A DNA stretch of 64,000 bases. Origin: Brevibacillus porteri. GTDB lineage: Bacteria; Bacillota; Bacilli; Brevibacillales; Brevibacillaceae. The position numbers were made by a program, and so were the translations under genes. The stretch is from NCBI RefSeq assembly GCF_003013475.1, contig NZ_PXZO01000019.1:62001-126000 (forward strand), given 5' to 3'. This document shows positions 37,430-47,049 of this stretch, piece by piece. The notes below the pieces were generated by a model. It saw only the letters and a list, made by a program, of their open reading frames with translations, was not told the DNA's origin and did no database searches. Position 1 is the stretch's first letter, and every line of letters begins with the position of its first letter.

Positions 37430-38644
37430 ATGAGTGAACAACGTATCCTCGTCACCTATCTCACACAAGCAAAAGACTTGAACAAGAAAGCGCAAGCCAT
37501 TGCTGTCGGCATGACAGTCGGTTCCTGGACGGACCTGCCGCTTGCCAAGCAAGCTGAGCTAGCGCCGTATCTTGGTGAAGCCGTGAGTGCGACACCGCTT
37601 GCGACACTGGAAAACGGAGAAACACGCGGTTTGATTACCGTCAGCTATCCGACCCGCAATTTTACAGCAGACATTCCATCCTTGTTGACCGGAATATTCG
37701 GCAAACTGTCGATGGATGGCAAAATTAAGCTCGTCGACATCGTTTTCCCTGACTCATTCCTTCAGGCTTTTCCTGGACCGAAGTTCGGCATTGATGGTCT
37801 GCGCGAACGTTTAGGAGCACATAACCGTCCACTCTTGATGAGCATTTTCAAATCGTGCCTGGGTCTTCCTTTCGATGACCTGAAGACGCAATTTCGGGCA
37901 CAAGCCTTAGGCGGAGTCGATCTGGTGAAAGATGACGAAATCTTCTTTGCAGATGATCGCGCTCCTTTTATCGAACGGATCAAAGCGTTCAAGCAAATCG
38001 CCCAGGAGACAGAAGCCGAAACAGGCAAGCCCGTCCTTTATGCAGCCAACCTGACTGGACCAGTGCATGAGCTGAACGAAAAAGCGAAACGTGCGGTAGA
38101 TGCAGGTGCTGACTGCCTCTTGTTCAATGTGCTGGCCTTTGGATTCGATGCCCTGCACCGTTTGGCAGCCGATCCAGATGTACACGTACCGATCATGGCG
38201 CATCCAGCATTGGCAGGCGCTTACTATCCATCACCTGACTACGGTATCGCCACCCCGCTTCTGCTCGGAACGTTGATGCGCGTAGCTGGTGCAGATTTGG
38301 TACTCTTCCCATCTCCATATGGCAACGTCGCCTTGGACAAGACAGAAGCGTTACAGCTCGCCAAGCATTTGACCGACCCACTGAATGGTGTACGCCGTTC
38401 CTTCCCGGTTCCATCTGCCGGCATTCATCCTGGGCTGGTTCCACAGCTTTATCAAGACTTCGGTCTAGATCAAATTGTCAATGCAGGTGGCGGAATCCAC
38501 GGTCATCCCGGTGGAGCAACCGCAGGAGCGAAAGCATTCGTCGCCGCGATTGAGGCTGTCACCGCAGGCCGAACACTGAAAGAGGCTGCCGCGGAATCAC
38601 AAGAACTGGCGATCGCCCTGGAAAAGTGGGGTAGTGCACGATGA
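37430..38644 (+). CDS. mtnW: 2,3-diketo-5-methylthiopentyl-1-phosphate enolase (RuBisCO-like)
   Basis: 404 residues from ATG 37430; an ATG at 37418 directly abuts AAGGAGG and is too close. RuBisCO-like protein with the lysine-bearing motif GGVDLVKDDEIFF (the residue that is carbamylated), and HPGGATAGAKAF near the end. It tautomerises the diketo sugar phosphate in methionine salvage. It is the first of four tightly packed plus-strand genes behind a SAM-I riboswitch; its 3' end overlaps mtnX by four bases. Confidence 0.96.
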   Translation: MSEQRILVTYLTQAKDLNKKAQAIAVGMTVGSWTDLPLAKQAELAPYLGEAVSATPLATLENGETRGLITVSYPTRNFTADIPSLLTGIFGKLSMDGKIKLVDIVFPDSFLQAFPGPKFGIDGLRERLGAHNRPLLMSIFKSCLGLPFDDLKTQFRAQALGGVDLVKDDEIFFADDRAPFIERIKAFKQIAQETEAETGKPVLYAANLTGPVHELNEKAKRAVDAGADCLLFNVLAFGFDALHRLAADPDVHVPIMAHPALAGAYYPSPDYGIATPLLLGTLMRVAGADLVLFPSPYGNVALDKTEALQLAKHLTDPLNGVRRSFPVPSAGIHPGLVPQLYQDFGLDQIVNAGGGIHGHPGGATAGAKAFVAAIEAVTAGRTLKEAAAESQELAIALEKWGSAR

Positions 38645-39309
38645 GCAAGAAGCTCGTCCTGTTCTGCGATTTCGACGGAACGATTACCGAAAAAGACAAC
38701 ATTGTAGCGATTGTCCGCAAGTTTGCTCCCCCTGAGTGGGAAGCCTTGACGGAGCAAATCCTTTCGCAAAAAATAAGCGTTCAAGAAGGGGTAGGCAAGC
38801 TGTTTCAACTCTTGCCCTCCTCCTTGCGCCAGGACATTATTGATTTCATTGTCCAAGAAGCGACGATTCGCCCGGGATTTGCTGAATTCGTGAGCTATTG
38901 CCGCGAAGAAGGCATTGAGCTGTTGATCACGAGTGGTGGCATCGACTTTTTCCTGGAGCCTATCCTGGCACCTTTTGATCTTACCGATGTACCGATCTAC
39001 TGCAATGGCAGTGATTTCAGCGGAGAGCGCATCACCATTACATGGCCCAACGCGTGCGATGAGCATTGCACGAACGGCTGCGGCATGTGCAAGACGACAA
39101 TCATCCGCCGTTACGATCCAGCAACCCATTTCCGCATCGTCATCGGCGACTCTATCACTGATTTGGCTGGAGCCAAAATCGCTGACTATGTGATTGCCCG
39201 TCACTTCCTCGCTGACAAGGCGGAAGAGCTGCAATTGTCGCATAGCAAGTTCGCTACGTTCCACGATGTGATTCGCATTTTACAGCAAGTCCAACAGGAG
39301 GTCGTCTAA
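38641..39309 (+). CDS. mtnX: 2-hydroxy-3-keto-5-methylthiopentenyl-1-phosphate phosphatase
   Basis: 222 residues, HAD superfamily. Motif I FCDFDGTIT has both catalytic Asp residues, motif II is LLITSGG, and motif IV is VIGDSITDLAGAK. Several cysteines in CDEHCTNGCGMCK are typical of MtnX. It removes the phosphate to give acireductone. It starts within the end of mtnW (ATGA). Confidence 0.95.
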   Translation: MSKKLVLFCDFDGTITEKDNIVAIVRKFAPPEWEALTEQILSQKISVQEGVGKLFQLLPSSLRQDIIDFIVQEATIRPGFAEFVSYCREEGIELLITSGGIDFFLEPILAPFDLTDVPIYCNGSDFSGERITITWPNACDEHCTNGCGMCKTTIIRRYDPATHFRIVIGDSITDLAGAKIADYVIARHFLADKAEELQLSHSKFATFHDVIRILQQVQQEVV

Positions 39310-39312
39310 CTC

Positions 39313-39969
39313 ATGACTGCAACACTCGAACAACGTCTAGATGCCTTTCGCCGTCTGGATGACGCCAAGCTGACATTTGCCCGCCGGGACTGGTTTCCCG
39401 GCACCAGCGGCAATCTCTCTATTAAAATACAAAACGATCCCTTGCAATTTGCCGTAACGGCAAGCGGCAAAGACAAAACCAAGCTGTCCCCCGAAGATTA
39501 TCTGGTCGTAGATCAAGACTCGCGTCCGGTGGATGAAACTACGCTCAAGCCTTCCGCGGAAACGCTCATCCACGCCGTCGTCTACAAATCGTTCCCGAAG
39601 GCGGGTGCTTGCTTCCACGTCCATACCGTGTGGAACAACCTCATTTCCGAGCTGTACTTTGGACAACGAGCCTTCTCCATTCAAGGACAAGAGCTGATCA
39701 AGGGACTCGGAATCTGGGAAGAAAACGCGCGCATTACTGTTCCGATTGTTGAGAACTTTGCCGATATTCCGACCTTGGCTACCGAAATTGAAAAAGTGAT
39801 CACACCAGAAGTTCCCGGTGTACTCATCCGTAACCACGGTATCTACACGTGGGGCGGCAATGACTTCGAGGCCAAGCGCCACCTGGAAGCTTTTGAATTC
39901 CTATTCGAGTATCACGCCCGCTGGCTGCAATTGCGCCAAGCAGTCGTGTCCACTACAACCACCAATTAA
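39313..39969 (+). CDS. mtnB: methylthioribulose-1-phosphate dehydratase
   Basis: 218 residues, class II aldolase fold. Zinc-ligand histidines are in CFHVHTVWNN (about residues 98-100) and RNHGIYTWG. It dehydrates methylthioribulose-1-phosphate, the step after MtnA. It begins three bases after mtnX, with AGGAGG upstream of ATG 39313. Confidence 0.95.
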   Translation: MTATLEQRLDAFRRLDDAKLTFARRDWFPGTSGNLSIKIQNDPLQFAVTASGKDKTKLSPEDYLVVDQDSRPVDETTLKPSAETLIHAVVYKSFPKAGACFHVHTVWNNLISELYFGQRAFSIQGQELIKGLGIWEENARITVPIVENFADIPTLATEIEKVITPEVPGVLIRNHGIYTWGGNDFEAKRHLEAFEFLFEYHARWLQLRQAVVSTTTTN

Positions 39970-39982
39970 GGAGGAATAAACG

Positions 39983-40495
39983 ATGGCACAAATTCGTTTT
40001 CACGACAACAATGAGTACATCTCAGCACCCGAGGAAGTTGTCTCCTTCCTGGACACCCAAGAGATCATTTACGAAAAATGGGGCGTGGATCGTCTTGATC
40101 CGAAGCACCGTGATAACTACAGCCCGACAGACGAGGAAAAACAAGAGATTCTCGACACCTTCAAGCCGGAAATTGATGCGATCAGCCAACGTCGCGGTTA
40201 CTTGACAGCGGACATTATCGTCCTCTCTGACAAAACGCCTAACCTCGACGAGCTGTTGGTGAAATTCAAGGGCGAGCATCACCACACAGACGATGAGTGC
40301 CGCTTTTGCGTCGATGGTCACGGTATTTTCGCCATCAAAGGCAAAGATGATCGCTACTTCGACGTCGAGCTGGAGCCAGGCGATCTGATCTCCGTACCAC
40401 CGAACTACCGCCACTACTTCACCCTGATGGACGACCGCAAAATCAAGGCGATTCGCCTGTTCGTCACTCCTGCAGGCTGGGAAGCGATCTATTAA
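39983..40495 (+). CDS. mtnD: acireductone dioxygenase
   Basis: 170 residues, cupin fold. The metal-binding motif HHHTDDE and the second His in PPNYRHYF are present. With Fe(II) the enzyme makes the keto-acid precursor of methionine; with Ni(II) it makes an off-pathway product. It is the last gene of mtnWXBD, 13 bases after mtnB. The final transaminase (mtnE) and the nucleosidase (mtnN) are not in this window. Confidence 0.96.
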   Translation: MAQIRFHDNNEYISAPEEVVSFLDTQEIIYEKWGVDRLDPKHRDNYSPTDEEKQEILDTFKPEIDAISQRRGYLTADIIVLSDKTPNLDELLVKFKGEHHHTDDECRFCVDGHGIFAIKGKDDRYFDVELEPGDLISVPPNYRHYFTLMDDRKIKAIRLFVTPAGWEAIY

Positions 40496-40502
40496 TAACG
40501 AA

Positions 40503-40536
40503 CCCCTTGGCATTTACTGATTGCCAGGGGGTTTTG
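40503..40536 (+). terminator. terminator of mtnWXBD
   Basis: CCCCTTGGCA (40503-40512) pairs with TGCCAGGGG (40522-40530) and is followed by GTTTTG. Confidence 0.8.
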
Positions 40537-40547
40537 TCTTTCACCCT

Positions 40548-41663
40548 TCACTTTATGACGCCATTTCCCTTAATCGATACGTCAGGCTTGATTTCAACTG
40601 TGGCATTGGAAAAGGCTTTCGTCCAATCATCCTCTACCTTTTTGTATTCCTTATATTCATAGGCACGCGCATAGAGACCAAACCCAAATGGGTCTGCACC
40701 GATTTCCTGGCATTTCTTGATTAACTTCATGTAATCCTTCTGTAACTCGTCACTGATCATTCGCTCCATCTTTTTGTAGTCCTTTTTCATGTCGAACGGA
40801 AACATTCGCTCCGATACGGACACTCGCAACTTGAAATGAACGTCAAAATGAAATCGACCGTTCTGATAGGTTGTTTTCACTTTTTTTTGGACGCCCTTGA
40901 TAAAAAAACTGATCCTGTCTTTCACAATTTGATTGTGTTCGTTCGGCTCTTTAATCGGGATGGTGACGGACAGTTCCCCTTGTTTTTCATGGAGCAACAT
41001 TTGCAAAAGAATCGTATCCCGCGGTTCTATCGAGCCTGCGTACGTTCCATTTTCTTTTAACAAAGCCGTCCCCATTACCTTGACCGCCTTCTTTTCTTTC
41101 TTCAACTCAGTCAGGGTAGGCGTCATCCCTTTTTCATACATTTGCCGATGGAGCTCCTGCGCCCTCGTCTTTACCGTCAGATTTCTGTTATTGGCTGTGT
41201 CAATCAGCGTTGTTACATGAATGGACAGACGAGGCTTGTCCTTTGGTTTAAAATCAAACAACTCATGCAACGGACCATCAAGCACAGCCATGCGGGCGTT
41301 GACACTGAACTTTGCATCCCGAAAAACGACATCCAGCAACCGAAACCAGTCCGGGTGAGCCAGCAGCTTTTTCCCCATTACAAGCACCTGAATCTTGCCT
41401 GGCTGGGTCAAGCCTGTCACTCGCTCATCAAAGCCCATTCTCGCCTCTCTAATTGTAGATGACCGGATACCGTATTGCTCAGATTTTTCCTTTGCCTCCC
41501 GATTGAACACGGGGCTTGAGATAAAATAGAGAAGCTCGTTTTTTTCGTTCAAATCGATTCCGAGCATCAGCGTTAAAGTAGTATCCTCCAAATTGATCTG
41601 GTCCTTGCATCCTGCCAACATGATTACCAGGAAGCTACATAACAGAATCTGAAATGCCCTCAT
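40548..41663 (-). CDS. gerC: spore germination receptor lipoprotein, GerC family
   Basis: 371 residues from ATG 41663 (AGGTGG nine bases upstream; it overlaps the gerB stop as ATGA). The lipobox is LVIMLAGC, with the lipidated Cys about residue 17, followed by KDQINLEDTTLTLMLGIDLN as in Ger(x)C proteins. GerC subunits sit outside the inner spore membrane as part of the GerA/GerB/GerC nutrient receptor. It is the last gene of the leftward operon. Confidence 0.92.
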   Translation of the reverse strand: MRAFQILLCSFLVIMLAGCKDQINLEDTTLTLMLGIDLNEKNELLYFISSPVFNREAKEKSEQYGIRSSTIREARMGFDERVTGLTQPGKIQVLVMGKKLLAHPDWFRLLDVVFRDAKFSVNARMAVLDGPLHELFDFKPKDKPRLSIHVTTLIDTANNRNLTVKTRAQELHRQMYEKGMTPTLTELKKEKKAVKVMGTALLKENGTYAGSIEPRDTILLQMLLHEKQGELSVTIPIKEPNEHNQIVKDRISFFIKGVQKKVKTTYQNGRFHFDVHFKLRVSVSERMFPFDMKKDYKKMERMISDELQKDYMKLIKKCQEIGADPFGFGLYARAYEYKEYKKVEDDWTKAFSNATVEIKPDVSIKGNGVIK

Positions 41664-42760
41664 GCTTTTTTCCCACCTTCTGCTCGTTTCGATAGCTTGA
41701 TCGGTCCCCAAGCCAGTAACGGAAGCGCATAAGCAAAGAACAATCCTGTATAGCTCCAAATTTGTGACGCTTTCTTCAGATCGATAAAGGATGGCGTATA
41801 TAACCATAGCGCCACTGGAACCAAAAGAAGGAACAGACGCAAATGCTTGCGGTGATCCTTCATGCCGAATAACTGACTGGATGAAAAGACACAAAAATAG
41901 ATGTACGGAGATGCAGTTGTTGACAATATAAACAAATAACTAGAGAGAAATAGAATATCGACACGTTCCAAAAAACGGAACTCGATGGCTTTCCATAGAT
42001 TGAGCGTAGGCCATGTATACTCCTTGATTTCATCGGGGCTAAAATAAGCAAAGCAAACGATGATGACAGATATATACACAAGCATCGTCAATGTATTCGC
42101 AATGACAATGCCGAGAGACGCATATTGCTTTTTTTGCAAAAAAGGGTAGGCGAAATAACCAAATTCAAATCCAAGAAACGAGAGCACCGTGGATTTGCTC
42201 GCTTCCCATATTGGGTGCCAGCCCTCCTTAATTACTGGCAGCAGGTTTAACCAATGAACCTCTCGGTAAGCTGTCGTGAGAACAAAAGGTATCCAAAGTG
42301 TAAGATAGAACACGAGCTCGGCGTACCTTCCAATCGCGCGAACCCCACCCTGGATAACCAGATAGGTCGGCAGAGCAAAAAGGAATACGACGACATAGGC
42401 CGGTGTCTGAGACAGGAGCCACACATTAATGATTCCCGTGGCATTTATCAGCAAAACGAACGCCGCTATCCCACAATAAATGGACATCAAAGCAATAGCG
42501 ACACGACCGAGCCACTTGCCCAAGATCAATGGAAATATATCGATAATCGTCTTCTCCGGGTACTGCTTCATCATGTTCGTGATGATGAGACTGACTAACG
42601 TTGCCGCAAGCCATCCGATCAAAAGCGATATCCATCCATCGGTGCTCGCCTTCTCCGCCAATTCTCTGGGAATCGTCAATACTCCGATCCCTACTTGTGC
42701 CCCATGAATGAGGAGAATGTACTGGAGAACGCTCAATTGGTTGTATGTATACTTTTTCAT
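41660..42760 (-). CDS. gerB: spore germination receptor permease-like subunit, GerB family
   Basis: 366 residues with about ten membrane helices. It begins KYTYNQLSVLQYILLIHGAQVGIGVLTIPRELAEKA, the usual start of GerB-type proteins related to amino-acid permeases; these probably form the ligand-binding part of the receptor. ATG 42760 is seven bases after GGGAGG and overlaps the gerA stop; a GTG just before it is an alternative. Confidence 0.93.
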   Translation of the reverse strand: MKKYTYNQLSVLQYILLIHGAQVGIGVLTIPRELAEKASTDGWISLLIGWLAATLVSLIITNMMKQYPEKTIIDIFPLILGKWLGRVAIALMSIYCGIAAFVLLINATGIINVWLLSQTPAYVVVFLFALPTYLVIQGGVRAIGRYAELVFYLTLWIPFVLTTAYREVHWLNLLPVIKEGWHPIWEASKSTVLSFLGFEFGYFAYPFLQKKQYASLGIVIANTLTMLVYISVIIVCFAYFSPDEIKEYTWPTLNLWKAIEFRFLERVDILFLSSYLFILSTTASPYIYFCVFSSSQLFGMKDHRKHLRLFLLLVPVALWLYTPSFIDLKKASQIWSYTGLFFAYALPLLAWGPIKLSKRAEGGKKA

Positions 42761-44298
42761 CACCCGTCCTCCCTTGGCCGATTATCCCCCTGCCTTTGCT
42801 CCTCAATCGTGTGGGCTGACAGGGGACGATCTTTCATTTTCCATAGTGGTAGGCGGATAAACAAGTCCTTCCAATCTCCGAAACGCGCAGGGGCAAGTGG
42901 GCTTCCATAAGGGACGCCTAATGATTCTAGCGTAATCAAATGGCCAATCAGCGCCATTAATCCCACAATAATTCCAACGAACCCAAACATCGCAGCAAGT
43001 ATCATCATCAAAAAACGAATCAGCCTGACTGCCGAAGCCATATCGTAGTTCGGGATAATAAAAGATGAGATCGCTGTAAATGCAACGACAATCACCATAA
43101 TGTTGCTGACAATCCCCGCTTGTACGACCGCTTGCCCGATCACGATACCTCCTACGATACCTACTGTTTGTCCGATAGGCGCCGGCAAGCGAATTCCCGA
43201 TTCCCGGAGCATTTCCAGTGTGAGCTCCATAATGAATGCCTCTAACAAGGGAGGGAATGGAACCTTTTCGCGGGATTCTCCGACTGACAAAATCAAATCG
43301 AGTGGGATCACCTCATAATTGAAAGAAATCAACGCAATATAAATCGCGGGCAAAAAAGTAGCAATCAAGAAAGCCAAGTACCGAAGCATGCGGATGAACG
43401 TAGCGACTGGCCAGCGCGTACCGTAATCGTCAACGTTTTGAAAAAAGGAAACGAAAGTAGCTGGACCAATTAATACACTTGGTGAACGATCCACAACGAC
43501 AGCAATCTTCCCTTGCAAGATATGAGAGGCCACTGAATCTGGCCGTTCTGAAGTCAAAAACTGCGGAAACAGCGAGTAAGGATTATCCTCGATATACTCT
43601 TCCAGTTCAGACGCATTGAGAATCGAGTCAACCTTGATGCTCTTGAGTCGATCTTCCAGCTCCTGTAATATTTCCGGATTCGTCACATCAGCCAAAAAGA
43701 TGATCGAGAGCTTGGTAAGGCCTCGTTCTCCTAACCACATTTCTTTTATTTTCAATTCACGGTTAGGAATATAGCGGCGAATGAGGGCAATATTCTGCGT
43801 GTCCGTTTCGACAAACCCTTGGTGTCCGCCCTTCAGCGCAGCCTCCAACTGCGGGTCTTCTATCGCCCGCTGCGGCCATCCATTCGCTTCAATCACAAGC
43901 ACTTCTTTTCGACCCTCGATAAATAAAAGACTGCTCCCAAGCAAAATCTCAGTTTCTACTTTCCGAAAGTCGTAGGCAACTGATACCTTTCCGACAGATA
44001 ACAGGTCAAAAACACTCGATTTCTCACCCTCTGGGTGTGACAAAAGCGGCCGAAGGACATTGTTGTTAATCGAATTTTTGTCAACCAAGCCATTCAAGTA
44101 GACGAGTGTAACCATGCCCTCTATATGCTGACAAGCAAACGTCCGAATGACCAAATCGGGTGTCAGCGTGAAAATCGCATTCAGCTCCGCAAGGTTATCA
44201 CTCAATCGCTCACTGATCTCCCGAACACGGATAGGCTCACTCGAGTGGCTCATCCTGTCTTTGACAGATGTCTTTTTTCTTCTCAGCCACCCTCTCAT
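42760..44298 (-). CDS. gerA: spore germination receptor subunit, GerA family
   Basis: 512 residues from ATG 44298 (AGGAG six bases upstream). The N-terminal soluble domain (about residues 25-280) includes VTLVYLNGLVDKNSINNNVLRPL and the conserved YIEDNPYSLFPQFLTSERPD. The C-terminal half has about five membrane helices around VPFPPLLEAFIMELTLEMLRESG and GIRLPAPIGQTVGIVGGIVIGQAVVQAG. It is the first gene of the leftward operon, divergent from a second ger operon 166 bases away. Confidence 0.95.
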   Translation of the reverse strand: MRGWLRRKKTSVKDRMSHSSEPIRVREISERLSDNLAELNAIFTLTPDLVIRTFACQHIEGMVTLVYLNGLVDKNSINNNVLRPLLSHPEGEKSSVFDLLSVGKVSVAYDFRKVETEILLGSSLLFIEGRKEVLVIEANGWPQRAIEDPQLEAALKGGHQGFVETDTQNIALIRRYIPNRELKIKEMWLGERGLTKLSIIFLADVTNPEILQELEDRLKSIKVDSILNASELEEYIEDNPYSLFPQFLTSERPDSVASHILQGKIAVVVDRSPSVLIGPATFVSFFQNVDDYGTRWPVATFIRMLRYLAFLIATFLPAIYIALISFNYEVIPLDLILSVGESREKVPFPPLLEAFIMELTLEMLRESGIRLPAPIGQTVGIVGGIVIGQAVVQAGIVSNIMVIVVAFTAISSFIIPNYDMASAVRLIRFLMMILAAMFGFVGIIVGLMALIGHLITLESLGVPYGSPLAPARFGDWKDLFIRLPLWKMKDRPLSAHTIEEQRQGDNRPREDG

Positions 44299-44464
44299 CG
44301 CCATCTCCTACAGCTCCCGCCCTTTTACGAAGTATGTTCCATTAGCGTTCGTGAGAGCTTCCCAAAATATGCATGAGACTTGGCACATTCTGCCGCTCGA
44401 TCGAATAAATCCCAACGCCCTGCAAATACTGTTGGGAGTACGAGATTACTTTGGCGGGGAAATC

Positions 44465-45553
44465 ATGAAAAACGGATTATCTTTTACACAAATCGTCGTC
44501 ATGCTGCTTTTAACCAACGGATTGATGAACCATGTCATCGTCATTCCGATGATGCTAGATTCGGCCAAAAGAGACTCCTGGATCTCGGTTTTGTTAGCTG
44601 GGGTGCTTTACTTGTTGTGGACTGGTTTACTCTATTCGGTTTATAAAAAAACAGAGAATGGGCATCTATTCCAGTGGATCAAAAAGACTTACGGCTTCCC
44701 GCTTTATTTCGTATTGGCGCTGCTGACATGTGTCTACTGCTTTACAATCGCCACCATGACGATGACCGATACGATTACGTGGGTTAATTTATCGTTTGCT
44801 CCAGAGACACCGCTAGAGGTACATACGATCTTGTTTGCAGTCCTTTGTCTCGTCAACGCGATGTTTGGAATCCGCTCCATCGCAATGACCTCTTCTGTAC
44901 TTTTGCCATTCGTCGTCCTTTTGGGATTTTTCGTGATGTCTACTAACTTTCCAAACAAAGATTACAGTCTGCTCCTCCCTATGATGGAAAACGGGATTGC
45001 CCCTGTTTTACGAGGAATGATGTATGCAGGCACAGGCTTTGTCGAACTGATCCTCCTGTTATGTATGCAGCATCACCTTCAATCGAGAGTGCCGTACTAT
45101 CAACTTTTCATTTTGGCGTTTGTCATGATTGGCCTCACATTCGGGCCAACCTTAGGTGCTATTGTAGAATTCGGTCCGGATAAAGCCGGAAAATTGCGCT
45201 ATCCTGCCTATGAGGAATGGCGACTCGCCAATATTGGCCTATATATCGAGCATCTCGATACCCTGAGCCTATACCAATGGTTTAGCGGTGCCTTTACGCG
45301 CATTTCTCTCTCGCTTTTGCTGATTGTCGAAATACTGATGATTCCGTATGGACAGAAACGGATTTGGTGGTTAATCGGGCTCTTTTTCTTCTCATCTGCC
45401 CTCTCCCGCTATCCCATAAGTGCGATCCAATTTTACAGCCTGTTATCGAAACAGCTTTTGCCCAGTCTTTTCGTATTGGCCCTGTCTCTTTCCATCGTTT
45501 TTGCTCTCTTGACAACCTTCGCCTCTAGGAGGAAACAACATGACGAATCGTAG
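44465..45553 (+). CDS. gerB: spore germination receptor permease-like subunit, GerB family (second operon)
   Basis: 362 residues from ATG 44465; the frame is open to 44147, but that lies inside the divergent gerA. About ten membrane helices, starting MKNGLSFTQIVVMLLLTNGLMNHVIVIP. The ribosome site is weak (GGGG). In this operon the permease gene comes first and overlaps gerA by 14 bases. It is less similar to the left gerB than expected for a recent duplicate. Confidence 0.9.
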   Translation: MKNGLSFTQIVVMLLLTNGLMNHVIVIPMMLDSAKRDSWISVLLAGVLYLLWTGLLYSVYKKTENGHLFQWIKKTYGFPLYFVLALLTCVYCFTIATMTMTDTITWVNLSFAPETPLEVHTILFAVLCLVNAMFGIRSIAMTSSVLLPFVVLLGFFVMSTNFPNKDYSLLLPMMENGIAPVLRGMMYAGTGFVELILLLCMQHHLQSRVPYYQLFILAFVMIGLTFGPTLGAIVEFGPDKAGKLRYPAYEEWRLANIGLYIEHLDTLSLYQWFSGAFTRISLSLLLIVEILMIPYGQKRIWWLIGLFFFSSALSRYPISAIQFYSLLSKQLLPSLFVLALSLSIVFALLTTFASRRKQHDES

Positions 45554-47048
45554 GTTTGCCAAGGTCAAAGGGTACACGCCAGCAACAACCGTTAAAGAAT
45601 TGCCTTCGATTTCGCTACAGGCATTTCAAGATTTGTTTGAAGACTGCAATGACATATGCATAGATACGCACTCCCTCGTCCCAGGACACTCTCCCACTCG
45701 CGTGCATTTTATCTACTCCGACTGCTTGTGCGATTTGAACCAGATCAGCGAGTATTTGATGCCGCAGCTCGTGCAGCTTTTTGTGAATGAAAACATCCTA
45801 GATGCTGAGGATTTATTTGAAAAACGGCTCTTTTTCATGAATGAGCTGACACAGACGACGAATGTTGATTGGATTTGCAGACGCGTTTTCTCCGGAAATT
45901 TGCTGATGGTGTTTGAAGACTTTCATACTGTCTATTATGTAGAGACGGGAAATCCCCCCCGACGCGAACCTGAGGAAACCAATACCGACGCATCGATTAG
46001 CGGCCCGCGCGATGGATTTACGGAAGAAATCAATACGAATCTGGGTCTGATCCGCAAAAGGCTTCGGACGTATCAGCTAAAATTCGTTCCATATATCGTC
46101 GGGAGCCACACTCATACGCGCATTGGTTTATTGTATTTGCAAGACCAAATCGATCCGATTTTGTTGAAGGAAATTCACGACAGAATGGATTCGCTTGATA
46201 GCAAGGGCATTGTAAGCGGTATGCAAGTAGAAGAACGGTTATCTCGATCCCCCTTTACTCTTTTGCCAGAATTTCAGTACACCGGAAGGCCCGATTATGT
46301 AGTGAACGCTCTTTTAAAAGGTCGATTTGCCATATTGATCGATGGCTCACCTATTTCATTAATTGGCCCGGTTAACTTTTTCATGCTGCTAAACGCTGCC
46401 GAGGATTCGAGCTCATCTGTTTTTTCCGTAGTGTTTGTCCGTATTCTGCGGATGGCCTGTGTGATCATTGCGCTCTTTTTACCCGGCCTTTGGGTCGCGC
46501 TTATTACCTATCATCAGGAACAGCTTCCCTACACCTTGATTGCCACCATTGTGAAGTCGCGACAAGGCGTTCCGTTGCCAGCTGCATTGGAAGTTTTGCT
46601 CATGGTGCTCTTGTTTGATTTGTTTAAAGAGGCTGGTTTGCGCCTTCCTCTATCGATTGGTCAAACACTGTCCGTTGTTGGAGGCCTGATCGTCGGACAA
46701 GCAGCGATATCGGCCGGTTTGACCTCTACAGGCAGTCTGGTCATTGTCGCGCTTTCCGTAATGGCAACCTTTACGTTATCCAATCAGCATATCGTCTCGT
46801 CTGTTACCCTGTTTCGGTTCGGGATATTGCTCTTATGCTCCCTTCTCGGGATGTTTGGCTTCATGATGTCGCTTCTGGCAATGGTTCTGTTCTTTTCCAA
46901 CATGCGCTCCTTTGGCCTTTACTATTTGTCTCCGCTTGCGCCGACCTCTTGGCCTGACTTGTATAAAACACTGTTCCGCACACCTTGGCGAAAAGTAGAG
47001 AAAAGCCCTGAATTCCTGCACGTTCCCTCAAAAAGGAAGGGCTCCTGA
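45540..47048 (+). CDS. gerA: spore germination receptor subunit, GerA family (second operon)
   Basis: 502 residues, AGGAGG seven bases before ATG 45540. The soluble N-terminal half contains FVPYIVGSHTHTRIGLLYLQDQIDP and LSRSPFTLLPEFQYTGRPDYV, and the membrane half contains GVPLPAALEVLLMVLLFDLFKEAG and LRLPLSIGQTLSVVGGLIVGQAA. The layout parallels the left GerA, with many substitutions. It lies between gerB and gerC of the rightward operon. Confidence 0.94.
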   Translation: MTNRRFAKVKGYTPATTVKELPSISLQAFQDLFEDCNDICIDTHSLVPGHSPTRVHFIYSDCLCDLNQISEYLMPQLVQLFVNENILDAEDLFEKRLFFMNELTQTTNVDWICRRVFSGNLLMVFEDFHTVYYVETGNPPRREPEETNTDASISGPRDGFTEEINTNLGLIRKRLRTYQLKFVPYIVGSHTHTRIGLLYLQDQIDPILLKEIHDRMDSLDSKGIVSGMQVEERLSRSPFTLLPEFQYTGRPDYVVNALLKGRFAILIDGSPISLIGPVNFFMLLNAAEDSSSSVFSVVFVRILRMACVIIALFLPGLWVALITYHQEQLPYTLIATIVKSRQGVPLPAALEVLLMVLLFDLFKEAGLRLPLSIGQTLSVVGGLIVGQAAISAGLTSTGSLVIVALSVMATFTLSNQHIVSSVTLFRFGILLLCSLLGMFGFMMSLLAMVLFFSNMRSFGLYYLSPLAPTSWPDLYKTLFRTPWRKVEKSPEFLHVPSKRKGS

Positions 47049-47049
47049 T

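Noticed and set aside
44298..44465. Sigma-G promoters for the divergent ger operons
   Set aside because: Expected biologically, but I could not place -35 and -10 elements with acceptable spacing on either strand.
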